From contig CAKUJM010000006.1 in NCBI GenBank assembly GCA_934661755.1, positions 1 through 64,000 on the forward strand: DNA of 64,000 nucleotides, given 5' to 3'. Position numbers and translations under genes: made by a program. Under the pieces are notes generated by a model, which saw only the letters and a list, made by a program, of their open reading frames with translations, searched no databases and was not told where the DNA came from. The stretch comes from an uncultured Lentisphaeria bacterium. GTDB taxonomy: Bacteria > Verrucomicrobiota > Lentisphaeria > Oligosphaerales > Oligosphaeraceae. Every line of letters starts with the position of its first letter. Positions within the stretch are counted from its first letter, which is position 1. Below, piece after piece: positions 18,993 through 29,262 of this stretch.

Positions 18993-20302
18993 GGGTTGGT
19001 TTTGATGTTTGAGGACAATTCCCCCCGGACAGTGCGGGTGGCGGCATTTTCGACCGCGCAGATGCGACAGGTGCAGAAGCTGTTGGGGGGAAGCCGATCC
19101 TCCGGAGGCAGTTGCACCTTGAGGTAGTTCTCCGACCAGCCGCTGCCGTCCTTTTCGATCAGCACCCGGACAGTGCGGCCAATTTGATGCCGCGCAAAGA
19201 CCTCCGCTTTCCGTCTCGCCAGGGCCAGCATGGACTTTTCACGGCTGGCGACAGCATCCGATGGCGGACGCGGCCACCCGGCGGCGGGGGTGTCCTGCCG
19301 CGGCGAGTAGCTGAAGACATGCATGAGGCCATACGGCATCGCCTCGACAAAGCGACGGCATTGCTCGAAGATCGCGTCGTCCTCGCCGGGAAAGCCAACC
19401 ATGAGGTCGGTGCCGATGCAAATGCCGTCCAGACGGGAAACCGCATCAGCCACCGTGGCGGCATACTGGGCACAGTCGTAGTGACGCCCCATTCTGCGCA
19501 GAATGGCGTCGTGGCCATATTGCACCGGCAAGTGGAGAAAACGGCAGATGCGCTCCTCGCGCTCCATGAGGCTGATCAGCCGATCGAGGACCGGCCCGGG
19601 CTCGACTGATCCCAGCCGCAGACGGAAATCGCCCGGCAACGACAGCAGCTCCTCCAGCAATCCCGCCAGATCGGCGCCATGATTGCAATAGGTGGCAATG
19701 TTCACGCCGGTGATCACCAGCTCCTTGTGGCCGCACGCAAGCAGCTCGCGGGCTTCGCGCAATACATCCACCTTGTCGCGGGAATGCGCCTCGCCGCGAG
19801 TCTGCGGCACGATGCAGTAGGTGCAATGGAAGTTGCAACCCTCCTGGATCTTGAGATGGGCACGGGTGTGGACGCTGTACCGGCCAGTGAGCGGAATCAC
19901 AAAACCCTCGCTGGCCGCCGCACTCTCATGACGCCGGCAGACGGCGTCGCAATGGACAGGCGGATCCGGAAGCAATGCGGCCAGCGATGGTGGCTTGGGA
20001 TTGGGTACGACTAGATCCGGAAGCGCATGATCCGCACTGTCAAGGGCGTGGCGGTCGGAGGCCGCACAACCACACAACACCACAAAGGCCTGGGGATTGA
20101 GGCGCCGGGCCTGGCTTACCGCATGGCGCGATTTCTGGGTCGCCACCGCAGTGACGGCACAGGAATTGATGACGGCGACATCGGCCGGCTCGCCCCACGG
20201 CACGACAGCATAGCCATGGGCGGTGAAATCGGCCGCCAGCAATGCACTGTCAGCCTGATTCAAACGACAGCCGAGAGTCTGGATGGAAACACGCAATGAC
20301 AC
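18989..20302 (-). CDS. mtaB: tRNA t6A37 methylthiotransferase MtaB
   Basis: A 437-residue MiaB-family radical SAM enzyme. The N-terminal domain carries the three cysteines of the first cluster (LGCRLNQAD, INSCAVT, LCGCAAS). The radical SAM cluster is CxxxCxxC in EGCNFHCTYC, at about residues 156, 160 and 163. A short TRAM-like tail follows. The LGCRxNQ start and lack of a MiaB-type opening favour MtaB, which makes ms2t6A in tRNAs, over MiaB. The downstream gene overlaps by 4 bases. Confidence 0.88.
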   Translation of the reverse strand: MSLRVSIQTLGCRLNQADSALLAADFTAHGYAVVPWGEPADVAVINSCAVTAVATQKSRHAVSQARRLNPQAFVVLCGCAASDRHALDSADHALPDLVVPNPKPPSLAALLPDPPVHCDAVCRRHESAAASEGFVIPLTGRYSVHTRAHLKIQEGCNFHCTYCIVPQTRGEAHSRDKVDVLREARELLACGHKELVITGVNIATYCNHGADLAGLLEELLSLPGDFRLRLGSVEPGPVLDRLISLMEREERICRFLHLPVQYGHDAILRRMGRHYDCAQYAATVADAVSRLDGICIGTDLMVGFPGEDDAIFEQCRRFVEAMPYGLMHVFSYSPRQDTPAAGWPRPPSDAVASREKSMLALARRKAEVFARHQIGRTVRVLIEKDGSGWSENYLKVQLPPEDRLPPNSFCTCRICAVENAATRTVRGELSSNIKTNP

Positions 20303-20388
20303 TGTTCTTGAAGCGGGAAGCGTATGATGGCTAGGATTGGGTGGGAGGGGGGACTTGCGTGGACAGAGCGGTTTCCCTCCGCTTGTCC

Positions 20389-20435
20389 CCGTTATACTCC
20401 GTTAAACTCCGTTGCCATCCGTTAACCTCCGTTAG
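20389..20435. repeat. decamer tandem repeat (GTTANACTCC)
   Basis: About four in-register decamers, starting at 20391 (GTTATACTCC, GTTAAACTCC, GTTGCCATCC, GTTAACCTCC), just upstream of mtaB. Each contains the reverse complement of the AACGGAG core that dominates the much longer array at 20615-21306. The two sets could pair as inverted arrays. Confidence 0.7.
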
Positions 20436-20614
20436 GCAGCAATCTGTAGCTCGCCCCATCGCACGCGCGCATGCGCGCGCAGAGCCTTGGCAGGTGGGAA
20501 TCCCCCCTCCACCCGCCCGTGCATACGGTATCGGCAAAAACTGGCACTGGTTGCCACAAGACGCAAAATCCGCAAAAGTGTGCGATTGGCAGACACTTTA
20601 CAAATCTCAGACAA

Positions 20615-21020
20615 ACGGAGAACAACGGAAACAACGGAAACAACGGAAACAACGGACGAACAACGGAGAACAACGGAGAACAACGGAGAACAACGGAGAA
20701 CAACGGAAACAACGGAGAACAACGGGGAACAACGGAAACAACGGAAACAACGGAAACAACGGAGAACAACGGAGAACAACGGAAACAACGGAGAACAACG
20801 GGGAACAACGGAAACAACGGAGAACAACGGAGAACAACGGAGAACAACGGAGAACAACGGAGAACAACGGAGAACAACGGAAACAACGGAGAACAACGGG
20901 GAACGGAGAACAACGGAAACAACGGAGAACAACGGAAACAACGGAGAACAACGGAAACAACGGAGAACAACGGAAACAACGGAGAACAACGGAGAACAAC
21001 GGAGAACAACGGAGAACAAC
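20615..21020. repeat. 9/10-bp tandem repeat, GGAGAACAAC / GGAAACAAC
   Basis: About 400 bases built almost only from the decamer GGAGAACAAC and the nonamer GGAAACAAC in irregular order, with a few GGGGAACAAC variants. The plus strand has no T here, so every frame is open on one or both strands; the resulting long reading frames are not credible genes. It lies in a gene-free stretch of 1130 bases between mtaB and the thioredoxin-fold lipoprotein gene. The remaining bases, 20436-20614, hold nothing I recognise. Confidence 0.9.
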
Positions 21021-21306
<286 letters not shown>

Positions 21307-21432
21307 AGATGAACGGAACAACTGACGGAGAACGGTATATGGCGGCAAACGCAGGCTACCGAGAGGGCCGCTTTACACCGCTGTCAGCCATTGCCCCTCC
21401 TTGCCGGCATGTCGCGTGGAAGCGGAATTTGG

Positions 21433-22386
21433 CTACTCCACGATCAGCCGATTTACGATTTCCTGTGAGGTCTCGATGCGTTTGCGCAAGTCGCGGAAGC
21501 GGTTCACGGTTTCGGAGTTTTCCGCCGGCTTGCTGTCCAGGAAGGCCTTCAATTCACGGTTGGCGGCGGCATTTTCCGCCATTGCCTGACGGCATTGCGC
21601 CTGCTTGTCTGTTGGCAACTGCGATATCGACCATTCCAGGAGGTCGTCTTCCAGCTGGCTTCCCAGCCGATTGATTTCATTCTCGCATTCACGCATCTTC
21701 TGTTCGAATTGCGCCATCATTTCGCGGCGGTTTTGCCGCTGTTGCTTCAGCTGGCCATATCGTGCGATGATCTCCGGATTGGCGGTGGCGGCGACCATTT
21801 CGTCGATCTTCGCGGGGAGCTGGCGGGTACAGAGCTTGACATCGACGATGAACTGTTCCGCGGTAAGCATGGCATTGGCGCGCAGATTGGCCATGGGCGC
21901 GCCATCGCTATTGCAGAAGAGGATCGTCGGGATGTCATTGACCTTCAGCTGGCCGCGCAGCTGTCGGTTGCGCTGGAGCAGTTCCTGGGGGAAATCCGGA
22001 CTGTTCTTGGGCAGGTCGATCATCACCAGCACGAGATTTGGCGCATACTGCCGCCATTGCGGCGACTCCAGCACATTGGCCACGAAGCTGTTGGCGGCAA
22101 ACGACCAGTCCGATCCATTGAAGAAGAGCAGCAGCGGCAATTTCCTATCGACGGCCAGTTTCACGGCGGCATCCAGATCGGAGGTCCAGACGCCGGGGAC
22201 GGCGCCGGTGCTGTCGACCGCCAGCCGCTTTGAGGCCTCGGCGATTTGCGGTCCCGCCATTCTCAACGATGTGGCCTCGTCATTGGAATTGGCGCCGCCA
22301 TCCTCCGGCATTGACACCGGATCGCAACCGGCGAAGAGGATGACGCAGGCAAGCAGCGCGGTGATCATCTGGCAGGATTTTTTCAT
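21433..22386 (-). CDS. thioredoxin-fold lipoprotein lacking the CxxC active site
   Basis: A 317-residue protein with a lipoprotein signal (lipobox ILFAGC). Residues about 75-175 have the thioredoxin-like fold of DUF255/thioredoxin_7 proteins: LPLLLFFNGSDWSFAANSF, a strand VLVMIDLPK, and the cis-proline loop DIPTILFCNSDG. The usual active site GSDWCGWC is replaced by GSDWSFAA, so both cysteines are gone. The C-terminal 130 residues form long helices, probably coiled coil. It cannot be a normal thiol oxidoreductase and may be a binding or chaperone derivative. Confidence 0.75.
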   Translation of the reverse strand: MKKSCQMITALLACVILFAGCDPVSMPEDGGANSNDEATSLRMAGPQIAEASKRLAVDSTGAVPGVWTSDLDAAVKLAVDRKLPLLLFFNGSDWSFAANSFVANVLESPQWRQYAPNLVLVMIDLPKNSPDFPQELLQRNRQLRGQLKVNDIPTILFCNSDGAPMANLRANAMLTAEQFIVDVKLCTRQLPAKIDEMVAATANPEIIARYGQLKQQRQNRREMMAQFEQKMRECENEINRLGSQLEDDLLEWSISQLPTDKQAQCRQAMAENAAANRELKAFLDSKPAENSETVNRFRDLRKRIETSQEIVNRLIVE

Positions 22387-22440
22387 GGCAGGCGAGTGGC
22401 TGGGGTTGGGGTTGGGATTGGGAAGAGCATGGCAGGGGAT

Positions 22441-23718
22441 TCAGGAGGGCTCCTTGCGCCAGATCCGCAGCCGGAAGAGGGCGCCAAGCCGCAGGGTCAG
22501 CGGCAGATCCCGGTCTGCCGGGATGCCGTCTGGTGGCGGCGTGCGGTCGCATCCCATCATGCATCCCAGCAGAATCATCATCGACAGCGTGAAGGAACCG
22601 CCGTACGACAGCAGCGGCAACGGCAGGCCGATCACTGGCAGCATCCGGATGGTCATGCCGATGCCGACGCAGATATGGACCATCAGGAGCGACACGCCGC
22701 CAGCCAGCAGATTGAGATCCTGCCGGGAAGCGGCGCGGCTGGCCCAGTGCAGCAGCACCGCCACCAGCACGCCATAAAGCGTGACCACCGGCAGCACTCC
22801 GCCGAGGAAGCCGCCTTCCTCGGCGATCACCGCGAAGATGAAATCGGTCGGCGCGACCGTCCGCGGCAGGAATCCGAGGCTTTTCATGGTGCCTTTGAGA
22901 TATCCCTTCCCGAGCAGTCCGCCGCCGGCGACGGTCATGAGCGACTGCTGTTCATTCCAGCCGCCGCGTGCGGAAAGATATGAGTTCAGCCGCCGCAGGT
23001 GGTATCCATGCAGAATTCCGTCGGACGGCGCACCCGCCGTGCGTGACGCGGCAGTGGCGGCGTCATCGGCGGGGATGCTCCGCAGGTAGTGGAGGGCGCC
23101 GATGCCGGCGAAGAATGCCGCCAGCAACACGGCCAGCGCGGCCTTCCACAGCCATCCCGGAAGGAATCGCAGACCGACCATGACGGCCATCCCCGGCAGC
23201 AGTGACGCCGCATTGCCATACGACGGCTCCCGGGCAATGAGAAGCATCGGGACGGCAAATACCGCCAGCGCGGCCGCAAGCTCGCACAGCCGGGAACGGA
23301 AGAGTTCTCCGGAAAGCACCACCGCGCCCGCCAGCAGGGTGAAGACCTTGGCAAATTCGGCAGGCTGCAGCAGCAGCGGCCCCACCGCAAGCCATCGCCG
23401 GGCGCCGCCGATGCTGCGGCCGATGAACAGCACCGCCACCAGGAGCAGCACGCTGGCGCCATAGCAGCACAGCACCAGCAGCCGCCAGCGTCGGCGATGG
23501 CAGTCCAGCCGCGCAAAGAATGCGGCCGCCAGCGCACCGGCGCCCAGGAAGGCGCATTGGCGCAGCCAGTTCGGCCGCACCGGGTAGTCGCTGCTGACAT
23601 ATCCGGCGCTGTAGATTGCCGCGACTCCGGCCAGCGCCAGTGCGGCAATGCACAGCAACGCGATCAGGTGGCTGGCGCGCATGCCTGGGCGTAATTGCGT
23701 CGGAAGAACTGAATCCAT
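22441..23718 (-). CDS. rodA: RodA/FtsW-family SEDS peptidoglycan glycosyltransferase
   Basis: A 425-residue polytopic protein with about ten membrane segments. The SEDS blocks are visible: RSIGGARRWLAVGPLLLQPAEFAKV, and near the C-terminus VIGLPLPLLSYGGSFTLSMM. The large extracellular loop between (residues about 215-300) is present. It polymerises lipid II for side-wall or septal peptidoglycan. RodA is favoured over FtsW by layout only; no penicillin-binding protein is adjacent. Its 5' end overlaps the upstream solute-binding gene by 55 bases; a start at 23682 (MRASHL) would reduce this to 19. Confidence 0.85.
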   Translation of the reverse strand: MDSVLPTQLRPGMRASHLIALLCIAALALAGVAAIYSAGYVSSDYPVRPNWLRQCAFLGAGALAAAFFARLDCHRRRWRLLVLCCYGASVLLLVAVLFIGRSIGGARRWLAVGPLLLQPAEFAKVFTLLAGAVVLSGELFRSRLCELAAALAVFAVPMLLIAREPSYGNAASLLPGMAVMVGLRFLPGWLWKAALAVLLAAFFAGIGALHYLRSIPADDAATAASRTAGAPSDGILHGYHLRRLNSYLSARGGWNEQQSLMTVAGGGLLGKGYLKGTMKSLGFLPRTVAPTDFIFAVIAEEGGFLGGVLPVVTLYGVLVAVLLHWASRAASRQDLNLLAGGVSLLMVHICVGIGMTIRMLPVIGLPLPLLSYGGSFTLSMMILLGCMMGCDRTPPPDGIPADRDLPLTLRLGALFRLRIWRKEPS

Positions 23719-25280
23719 GAGCGCAGCAGCACGGCCTGCTGTTCGGGGGTGGTGGCGTCGTCAAGCACGTGGAAGGCATCGTCGAACTGCTTGAATGGCA
23801 GCGCCTCGAACGCGGCGCGCTGTTGCGGCGTGAGCGCATCCAGTCCGCCCTGTGCCACAATGCGGCCATAGCACTGGCGCAACTCCGGTCCGCAGTCGAT
23901 AATCATCACCTTGATCAGCAGCCGCATCAGCGAGAACAGCCTGCCGGTCCACTGGCCGCGGTAGGTGAAGTTCTCCGCCATCAGGAAGGGATTCTCGTCT
24001 CCGAAGGCGGTGTTGATTCTTTCCTCCGGGGAATACATGTCGCGTCGGCATGGCAGCCGGTAGAGGGTATACTTGACGGGGCCGCCGGGAGTACCGGCGT
24101 AGCGGCCGTAGAGCCGTTGCGCCGCCGGGCTCAGGATGAAGTCCACGAACTCCTCGGCCAGGGCGCGGTCGGGCGCGCCACGCAAAATGGCAATGGGGTC
24201 CGCCGAGACCGACGAACCACCGCTTGGGGTGCGGTACTCCAAGGTCCGCCGTCCTAGATGGGCCGCTTCCCATTCCGCCTGCGACCGCCCATAGAAGTCG
24301 ATGCACATTCCGGCGGCAATCTGTCCGGCGGCGGCATCCCCCGGTACCTTCGATGCGGAGAAGGTCAGATATGCGGCATTGCCGCCTATCTGCTTGATGA
24401 GGGTCATGGCACGACGCCAGGCCTGGTCGAGCTGTGCGGCGGAGGGTTCAGCGCCATCCGGCTGCAATCGTGCGATCTCATCCTGCATTTCCCGCTGGAT
24501 CAGCATCTCGAAGCATTTGACAATCGATCCGCTCTGGGTCGGATCGGCCACGCCGATGGCATTGTAGAGCCGCGGGTCGGCCAGATCCCGCCAGGACCTG
24601 CCGAAGGCGGCGATTTCGTCCGCGGAGAAGCCGGCATCGGCAAGCCGGTCGCGGTTGAATATGATTCCGAAGCAGGAAAAACAGGTTGCGTAATAGCAAT
24701 CGCCCGCATCATACCAGACCTCGCCGCCGCCACCGGGGCTCATCACCGGCCTGGCCCCGCCGAACCACTCCGGATGACGCTGCCGGACGCCAGCGGGGAC
24801 GGTGATGCCCGCGCGGGTGAGCCAGTTCATGTCGTACTGGCCGCCGCCGAAAAATATATCGATCCCGATCGAGGTGTCGCTCTTGAGGAAGTCATCCCGT
24901 GCCGCCGCCGCCACCGGGTTGCCCTGGGCGGTGGTGCGGGGGTCAAGCACCGCCGCGGCGGTGCGGTCGTCCCAGCCGGCATCCGGATGCTCTTGCAGCC
25001 AGCGGTGCTGGAAATTGGCAAGATAGGTGCTGCGGATATAGCGGACAATCTCCGAAGTGCCGCCGATGGTCCGCCAGTCGATCGAGATCTCCTCGCCGGT
25101 GCGGTCAAGGTGGTATTGGCGGAAGGCGCGCTCAAATTCATAACGCGTCGCCTCGTTGTGCGGAGTGATCACCACCAGCTGCCGCGCACTTGCCGAGTGC
25201 TCTTCCGACGGCTTGCGCAATGCCAGCGGGATTGCGATGACCGCCGCCAGAACCAGGATGGCCCAGATATATTGCCTCAT
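23664..25280 (-). CDS. extracellular solute-binding protein (ABC transporter type)
   Basis: A 538-residue protein with an N-terminal hydrophobic anchor (IWAILVLAAVIAIPLAL) and a type 1 periplasmic binding fold. Features include LVVITPHNEATRYEFERAF at the start of the domain and the block LRGAPDRALAEEFVDFILSPAAQRLYG, which is typical of iron- or spermidine-type binding proteins. No permease or ATPase gene is adjacent. It may work with transporters encoded elsewhere. It overlaps rodA at its 3' end. Confidence 0.72.
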   Translation of the reverse strand: MRQYIWAILVLAAVIAIPLALRKPSEEHSASARQLVVITPHNEATRYEFERAFRQYHLDRTGEEISIDWRTIGGTSEIVRYIRSTYLANFQHRWLQEHPDAGWDDRTAAAVLDPRTTAQGNPVAAAARDDFLKSDTSIGIDIFFGGGQYDMNWLTRAGITVPAGVRQRHPEWFGGARPVMSPGGGGEVWYDAGDCYYATCFSCFGIIFNRDRLADAGFSADEIAAFGRSWRDLADPRLYNAIGVADPTQSGSIVKCFEMLIQREMQDEIARLQPDGAEPSAAQLDQAWRRAMTLIKQIGGNAAYLTFSASKVPGDAAAGQIAAGMCIDFYGRSQAEWEAAHLGRRTLEYRTPSGGSSVSADPIAILRGAPDRALAEEFVDFILSPAAQRLYGRYAGTPGGPVKYTLYRLPCRRDMYSPEERINTAFGDENPFLMAENFTYRGQWTGRLFSLMRLLIKVMIIDCGPELRQCYGRIVAQGGLDALTPQQRAAFEALPFKQFDDAFHVLDDATTPEQQAVLLRSWIQFFRRNYAQACAPAT

Positions 25281-25365
25281 TGCTTCGGTGGATGGCGTGA
25301 TGCCGGCGCCTTCATGCCAACGCCCTCCCTCCCCCTGGCGGTTTTCCGGAACGCCGCGCCGGTCG

Positions 25366-26358
25366 CTACCTTCCGCCGGACGGCCCGGTGCAGATGAGCA
25401 CCAGCCCGGTGATGCACAGCGTCAGCGCGACCAGCTGCACCGGACGGAGTTTTTCCTTGAGGATGAAGACACATGCCAGGATGAAGGACACGATGCAGGA
25501 GCCGACCATCACCGGGTAGGCCATCCCGCCGAGGCCGTGGGCGGCCATCACATCAAGTCCGGGGAACAGCAGCGTGATCGAGAGGAACAGCCCGAAGACG
25601 GAAAGCCCCAGCAGGTACATCCAGAGGCGTGTCCTCGTGAGTGCCTGTTTCATCACGGCATATCCATCGCTCCTGGTGTTGAACAGGATGTAGATCAGCG
25701 CCGTCATCATGGTCCCGAAGCCCGTGCCCATGGTGCGATAGGAACTGGGGACCTTGCGGCACTCCTCGAAGTACGACGGGATGGTGGTGATGTTCTGCTG
25801 GACTGCGCACAAGGCCAGGCACATCAGCGCCAGGAGCTTCCAGTTTCCGCCGCCGGTGCCGCTGCGGCTGTTGTCCTTGGCCATGCTGAAGATCCCCAGC
25901 GCCGTCAGCAGCAGGATGATGCCGGCAATGCGCAGCGGCGTGGCCTCCACGCCGAAGAAGATGATTCCGCCGATGAACGGGAATACCAGCGCCGACTGGA
26001 TGATCGCCCAGATGATGCCGTTCGGCCCGCTCTGCATCGCCCTGGACATCCAGATCAGGTTGAGGAAATTCGAAAAGCCGGTGAAGACATACGCGGCCAT
26101 GGTCAGCCAGAAGGCCGTCGCGCTGCATTCGGGAATGGCCAGCGTGCCGTTGCATGCCGCCACTGCCAATGCCCCGATGAGGCTGAGGCCGCCGCAGAGC
26201 AATTGGATGAACGACGGCGGAATCCCCTGCTTGGGTGCATCGCCCATGACCAGCCCGGTGAGGCTCCAGCTGGAGCCGACGATCACCAGGGCGATGATGC
26301 CGAAGGCCATCGATGAGAAGAACGGCACGGATTGAAGCCAGGATGACAGCATATGCAA
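25366..26358 (-). CDS. DMT-superfamily (EamA-like) permease
   Basis: A 330-residue integral membrane protein with about ten hydrophobic segments arranged as two repeats, the layout of the drug/metabolite transporter superfamily. The last segments (VQLVALTLCITGLVLICTG) are typical. Substrate cannot be inferred. It lies 94 bases downstream of the secDF stop, with a terminator-like hairpin between, so it may have its own promoter. The start could also be at the second Met (MLSSW). Confidence 0.75.
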   Translation of the reverse strand: MHMLSSWLQSVPFFSSMAFGIIALVIVGSSWSLTGLVMGDAPKQGIPPSFIQLLCGGLSLIGALAVAACNGTLAIPECSATAFWLTMAAYVFTGFSNFLNLIWMSRAMQSGPNGIIWAIIQSALVFPFIGGIIFFGVEATPLRIAGIILLLTALGIFSMAKDNSRSGTGGGNWKLLALMCLALCAVQQNITTIPSYFEECRKVPSSYRTMGTGFGTMMTALIYILFNTRSDGYAVMKQALTRTRLWMYLLGLSVFGLFLSITLLFPGLDVMAAHGLGGMAYPVMVGSCIVSFILACVFILKEKLRPVQLVALTLCITGLVLICTGPSGGR

Positions 26359-26381
26359 TCGGGAAATGGGGCACAGCGGGC

Positions 26382-26421
26382 AAAAAAACGCCCCGTCTCA
26401 ATGGGTAGGGTGAAACGGGAC
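26382..26421 (-). terminator. terminator-like hairpin after secDF
   Basis: On the minus strand GTCCCGT (26421-26415) pairs with ACGGGGC (26396-26390), with an 18-base loop, and is followed by a T run (26388-26382). It sits 32 bases past the secDF stop, the right place for an intrinsic terminator. The stem is only 7 pairs with one G-T pair, so strength is moderate. Confidence 0.5.
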
Positions 26422-26452
26422 GTCAATGCCGGGCAGTTCGATCGATTTGTCG

Positions 26453-29203
26453 CTAGTTGGCGGCCGCGGCGCCGGCGGCCTTCGCCTGCGCCTTGGCCTC
26501 GCGGCGGCGGTTTTCAATTTCCCGCGCCGTGGGCTTGTGCCAATGCGCGGCCCAGGCCGTGGCGATGAAGATGGTCGAGTAGGTGCCGGTGATCAGGCCG
26601 AAGAGCATCACCAGCGCAAAGTCGCGGATGACGCCGCCGCCGATGATCAGCAGGCTCACGGTGACGAATACCGTGGTCAGCGTGGTCAGCATGGTGCGCG
26701 ACAGCGTATGGTTGATCGCCTCGTTGACCAGCTTGCGGTAGTTGTCATCTGGACGCATCGCCCGCAACTCGCGCACCCGGTCGAAGATGACGATGGTGTC
26801 ATTGAGCGAGTAGCCGATGATGGTCATGAGCGCCGCAACGATCGTCAGCGAGATCTGCCCATGGAAGAAGACGATGAAGAGTCCGGCGGAGACGATGACG
26901 TCATGGATCACGGCGATGACCGCCGCCACGCCGTAGGTCAGCTCGAAGCGGAAGGCCAGGTAGATGACGATGGCGATGAACGAGAGGATGGCGGCAACCA
27001 TCGAGTCGTGGCGGAATTTGGCGCCGACGGACGGGCCGACCTGGTAGATGCTCCCCTGGACCATCTTGCATTCCGGGAAGGCCTTGTCCAGATGGTCGCT
27101 GAAGATGTTGGAGTCTTCGGTCAGCTTGGGGACCACGACCTCCAGTTCGGCGTTTCCGGACTGCCCGCGCTTGTATCCGACATTGACCTCCTTGTATCCC
27201 TGGCTGGACAGGTACTCGCGGATGAGGGCGACATCCGGGGCATCGCCATCGCAGGTATATGTCAGCTGGGTGCCGCCGGCGAAGTCGATTGCCATCACCT
27301 TGTCAAGCCGGCAGAAGAATCCGACGATGCCCAGCAGCACCAGGAGGCAGGAAAGCCCCAGCGCCGGCTTCATGTACTTGAAGAAGTCGATCTTCGGGTC
27401 CTTCAGGCACTTGAACTCGTTCATGGTCAGCTTCTTGATCCAGCCGAAATACAGCGCCAGGTCGAAGATGGCATGGGTCATGAACAGCGCGGTGAACATC
27501 GACGCCAGTACACCGAATGCCAGGGTGACGGCGAAGCCCATGACCGTCCCCGAACCGTATCTGTAGAGGAAGAAGCAGGTGATCAGCGTGGTGAGGTTGG
27601 AGTCGAAGATGGCGGAGAAGGCGCGATGATAGCCCGCGCTTACCGAGGTGGCGAGGTTCTTGCCCAGCGCCATCTCCTCGCGGATGCGTTCGAAAATCAG
27701 CACATTGGCGTCGACGGTCATGCCGATGGTCAGCACCATTCCCGCGATGCCCGGCATGGTGATGGTGGCCCCGGTGAGCGCCATGGTCCCCAGGACCAGG
27801 ATGGTATTGACCAGCAGCGCCAAGTCGGCGACAAAGCCGCAGAAGTGGTAGTACCACAGCATGAAGGCGATCACCACCACCAGTCCGATGATTCCCGCCA
27901 TGGCTCCGGACTTGATGGAGTCGGTCCCCAGGGTCGGCGCGGTGCCGAACTCGGAGGTGATGTCGATGGACACCGGCAGGTTTCCGGAGGAGATGACGCC
28001 GGCCAGGCGCCGGGCCTCATCCAGGGTGAAGGAACCGGTGATGGAGGCGTTGCCGCCGGTGATCGCGCCCTGGATCACCGGTGCGGAGTAGACTGTGCCG
28101 TCCAGCACAATCGCCAGGCGGCGCCCGATATTGTCGCCGGTGACTTCAGCGAAGTCCTTGGCGCCGCGGCCATTGAAGGACATCGAGATGGACCACTGGC
28201 CATATTCATCGACATTCGGGAAGGCGTTTTCGACATCCACTCCGCGGATTGATGCGGGGGTCTTCTCCAGGAAGAGCACCTCGGCGGTTTCCTCGCCATT
28301 GCGTTCCTCGATCATCTCCTTGCGGATGATGTTGACGGGGTTGTGGAATCCGGGGTCGGCGCTGTACTGCCTCACCAGCTCGGCGTTGTTGGCGGCCACC
28401 AGGTAGAACTCCAGCTTGGCGGCATCCTTGATGGTATTGCGGATGCCGGTCTTGTCGCCTTCGTCGATCGACGGCATGCGGATCGACAGGTCGGTGGCGG
28501 TGATGCCGCGCAGTTCAGGCTCGGTGACGCCGGACTTGTCCAGGCGGTTGCGGAGGATCTCCAGGATCTGGTTGCGCACCTGTTCCACGGTGCTGTTGGC
28601 CGGGACATCCTTTTTGTTGAAGGAGACCACGAACTCGGTTCCGCCCTGCAGATCCAGTCCCAGGTGGAGTTTTCCGGCGGATTTGCGGCGGACATAGCGC
28701 AGGACGGTCTTGTTGTTGGCCTTCGGCTGGTGCGGGACTTTGATGAAGGTGCACAGCCGGATGCTGCGCAAATCGGCGTTGTTACCGCTGGCGGCGGCCT
28801 CGACCGCCTTGTATGCGGAGTACTTGATGCCATCCGGCAGCTGGCCGCCATCCATATCCCTGCCATTCATCAGGTTGTCGATACGCCTGGAGAGCTCTTC
28901 CCAGTTCTTGAGCGCCTCCTCGGCCGAATAGCCGTTGTAGGCGGTGTTGAGCTTTTCGCGGTCCTTGAGGAGATTCTCGTATTCCTTGCCGGACTTCTTC
29001 GGCAGGGCCGCCAGGCGCTTCTCGATATTGCCCAGCTTCTCGGAAGCCACCTTGGCCTGCTGCAGGAGCTGCTCCTGGTTGATGTTCGCCAGCTTCCTGA
29101 ACTCTTCCAGGAAATCCTTGTCCTTGACGGGGAACATCGACCAGCACCACGAGACGGTGATGACCAGGATGATCGCCCAGCGGATTATCAGAGATTTTTT
29201 CAT
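26453..29203 (-). CDS. secDF: fused SecD-SecF protein-export subunit
   Basis: A 916-residue single-chain SecDF. The SecD half has an N-terminal membrane segment, the periplasmic P1 region opening with HLGLDLQGGTEFVV, and a membrane block with GMTVDANVLIFERIREE. The SecF half opens with AIDFAGGTQLTY and holds GYSLNDTIVIFDRVREL. It uses the proton gradient to pull proteins through SecYEG. Fused SecDF occurs in several phyla, including PVC bacteria. It lies 59 bases after yajC, the usual partner. Confidence 0.95.
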   Translation of the reverse strand: MKKSLIIRWAIILVITVSWCWSMFPVKDKDFLEEFRKLANINQEQLLQQAKVASEKLGNIEKRLAALPKKSGKEYENLLKDREKLNTAYNGYSAEEALKNWEELSRRIDNLMNGRDMDGGQLPDGIKYSAYKAVEAAASGNNADLRSIRLCTFIKVPHQPKANNKTVLRYVRRKSAGKLHLGLDLQGGTEFVVSFNKKDVPANSTVEQVRNQILEILRNRLDKSGVTEPELRGITATDLSIRMPSIDEGDKTGIRNTIKDAAKLEFYLVAANNAELVRQYSADPGFHNPVNIIRKEMIEERNGEETAEVLFLEKTPASIRGVDVENAFPNVDEYGQWSISMSFNGRGAKDFAEVTGDNIGRRLAIVLDGTVYSAPVIQGAITGGNASITGSFTLDEARRLAGVISSGNLPVSIDITSEFGTAPTLGTDSIKSGAMAGIIGLVVVIAFMLWYYHFCGFVADLALLVNTILVLGTMALTGATITMPGIAGMVLTIGMTVDANVLIFERIREEMALGKNLATSVSAGYHRAFSAIFDSNLTTLITCFFLYRYGSGTVMGFAVTLAFGVLASMFTALFMTHAIFDLALYFGWIKKLTMNEFKCLKDPKIDFFKYMKPALGLSCLLVLLGIVGFFCRLDKVMAIDFAGGTQLTYTCDGDAPDVALIREYLSSQGYKEVNVGYKRGQSGNAELEVVVPKLTEDSNIFSDHLDKAFPECKMVQGSIYQVGPSVGAKFRHDSMVAAILSFIAIVIYLAFRFELTYGVAAVIAVIHDVIVSAGLFIVFFHGQISLTIVAALMTIIGYSLNDTIVIFDRVRELRAMRPDDNYRKLVNEAINHTLSRTMLTTLTTVFVTVSLLIIGGGVIRDFALVMLFGLITGTYSTIFIATAWAAHWHKPTAREIENRRREAKAQAKAAGAAAAN

Positions 29204-29262
29204 GACAGCGATTGAGGTGTGGTGACTGTGTGGGGGATGAGGACGCCAGGAGAAGGCCGTGG

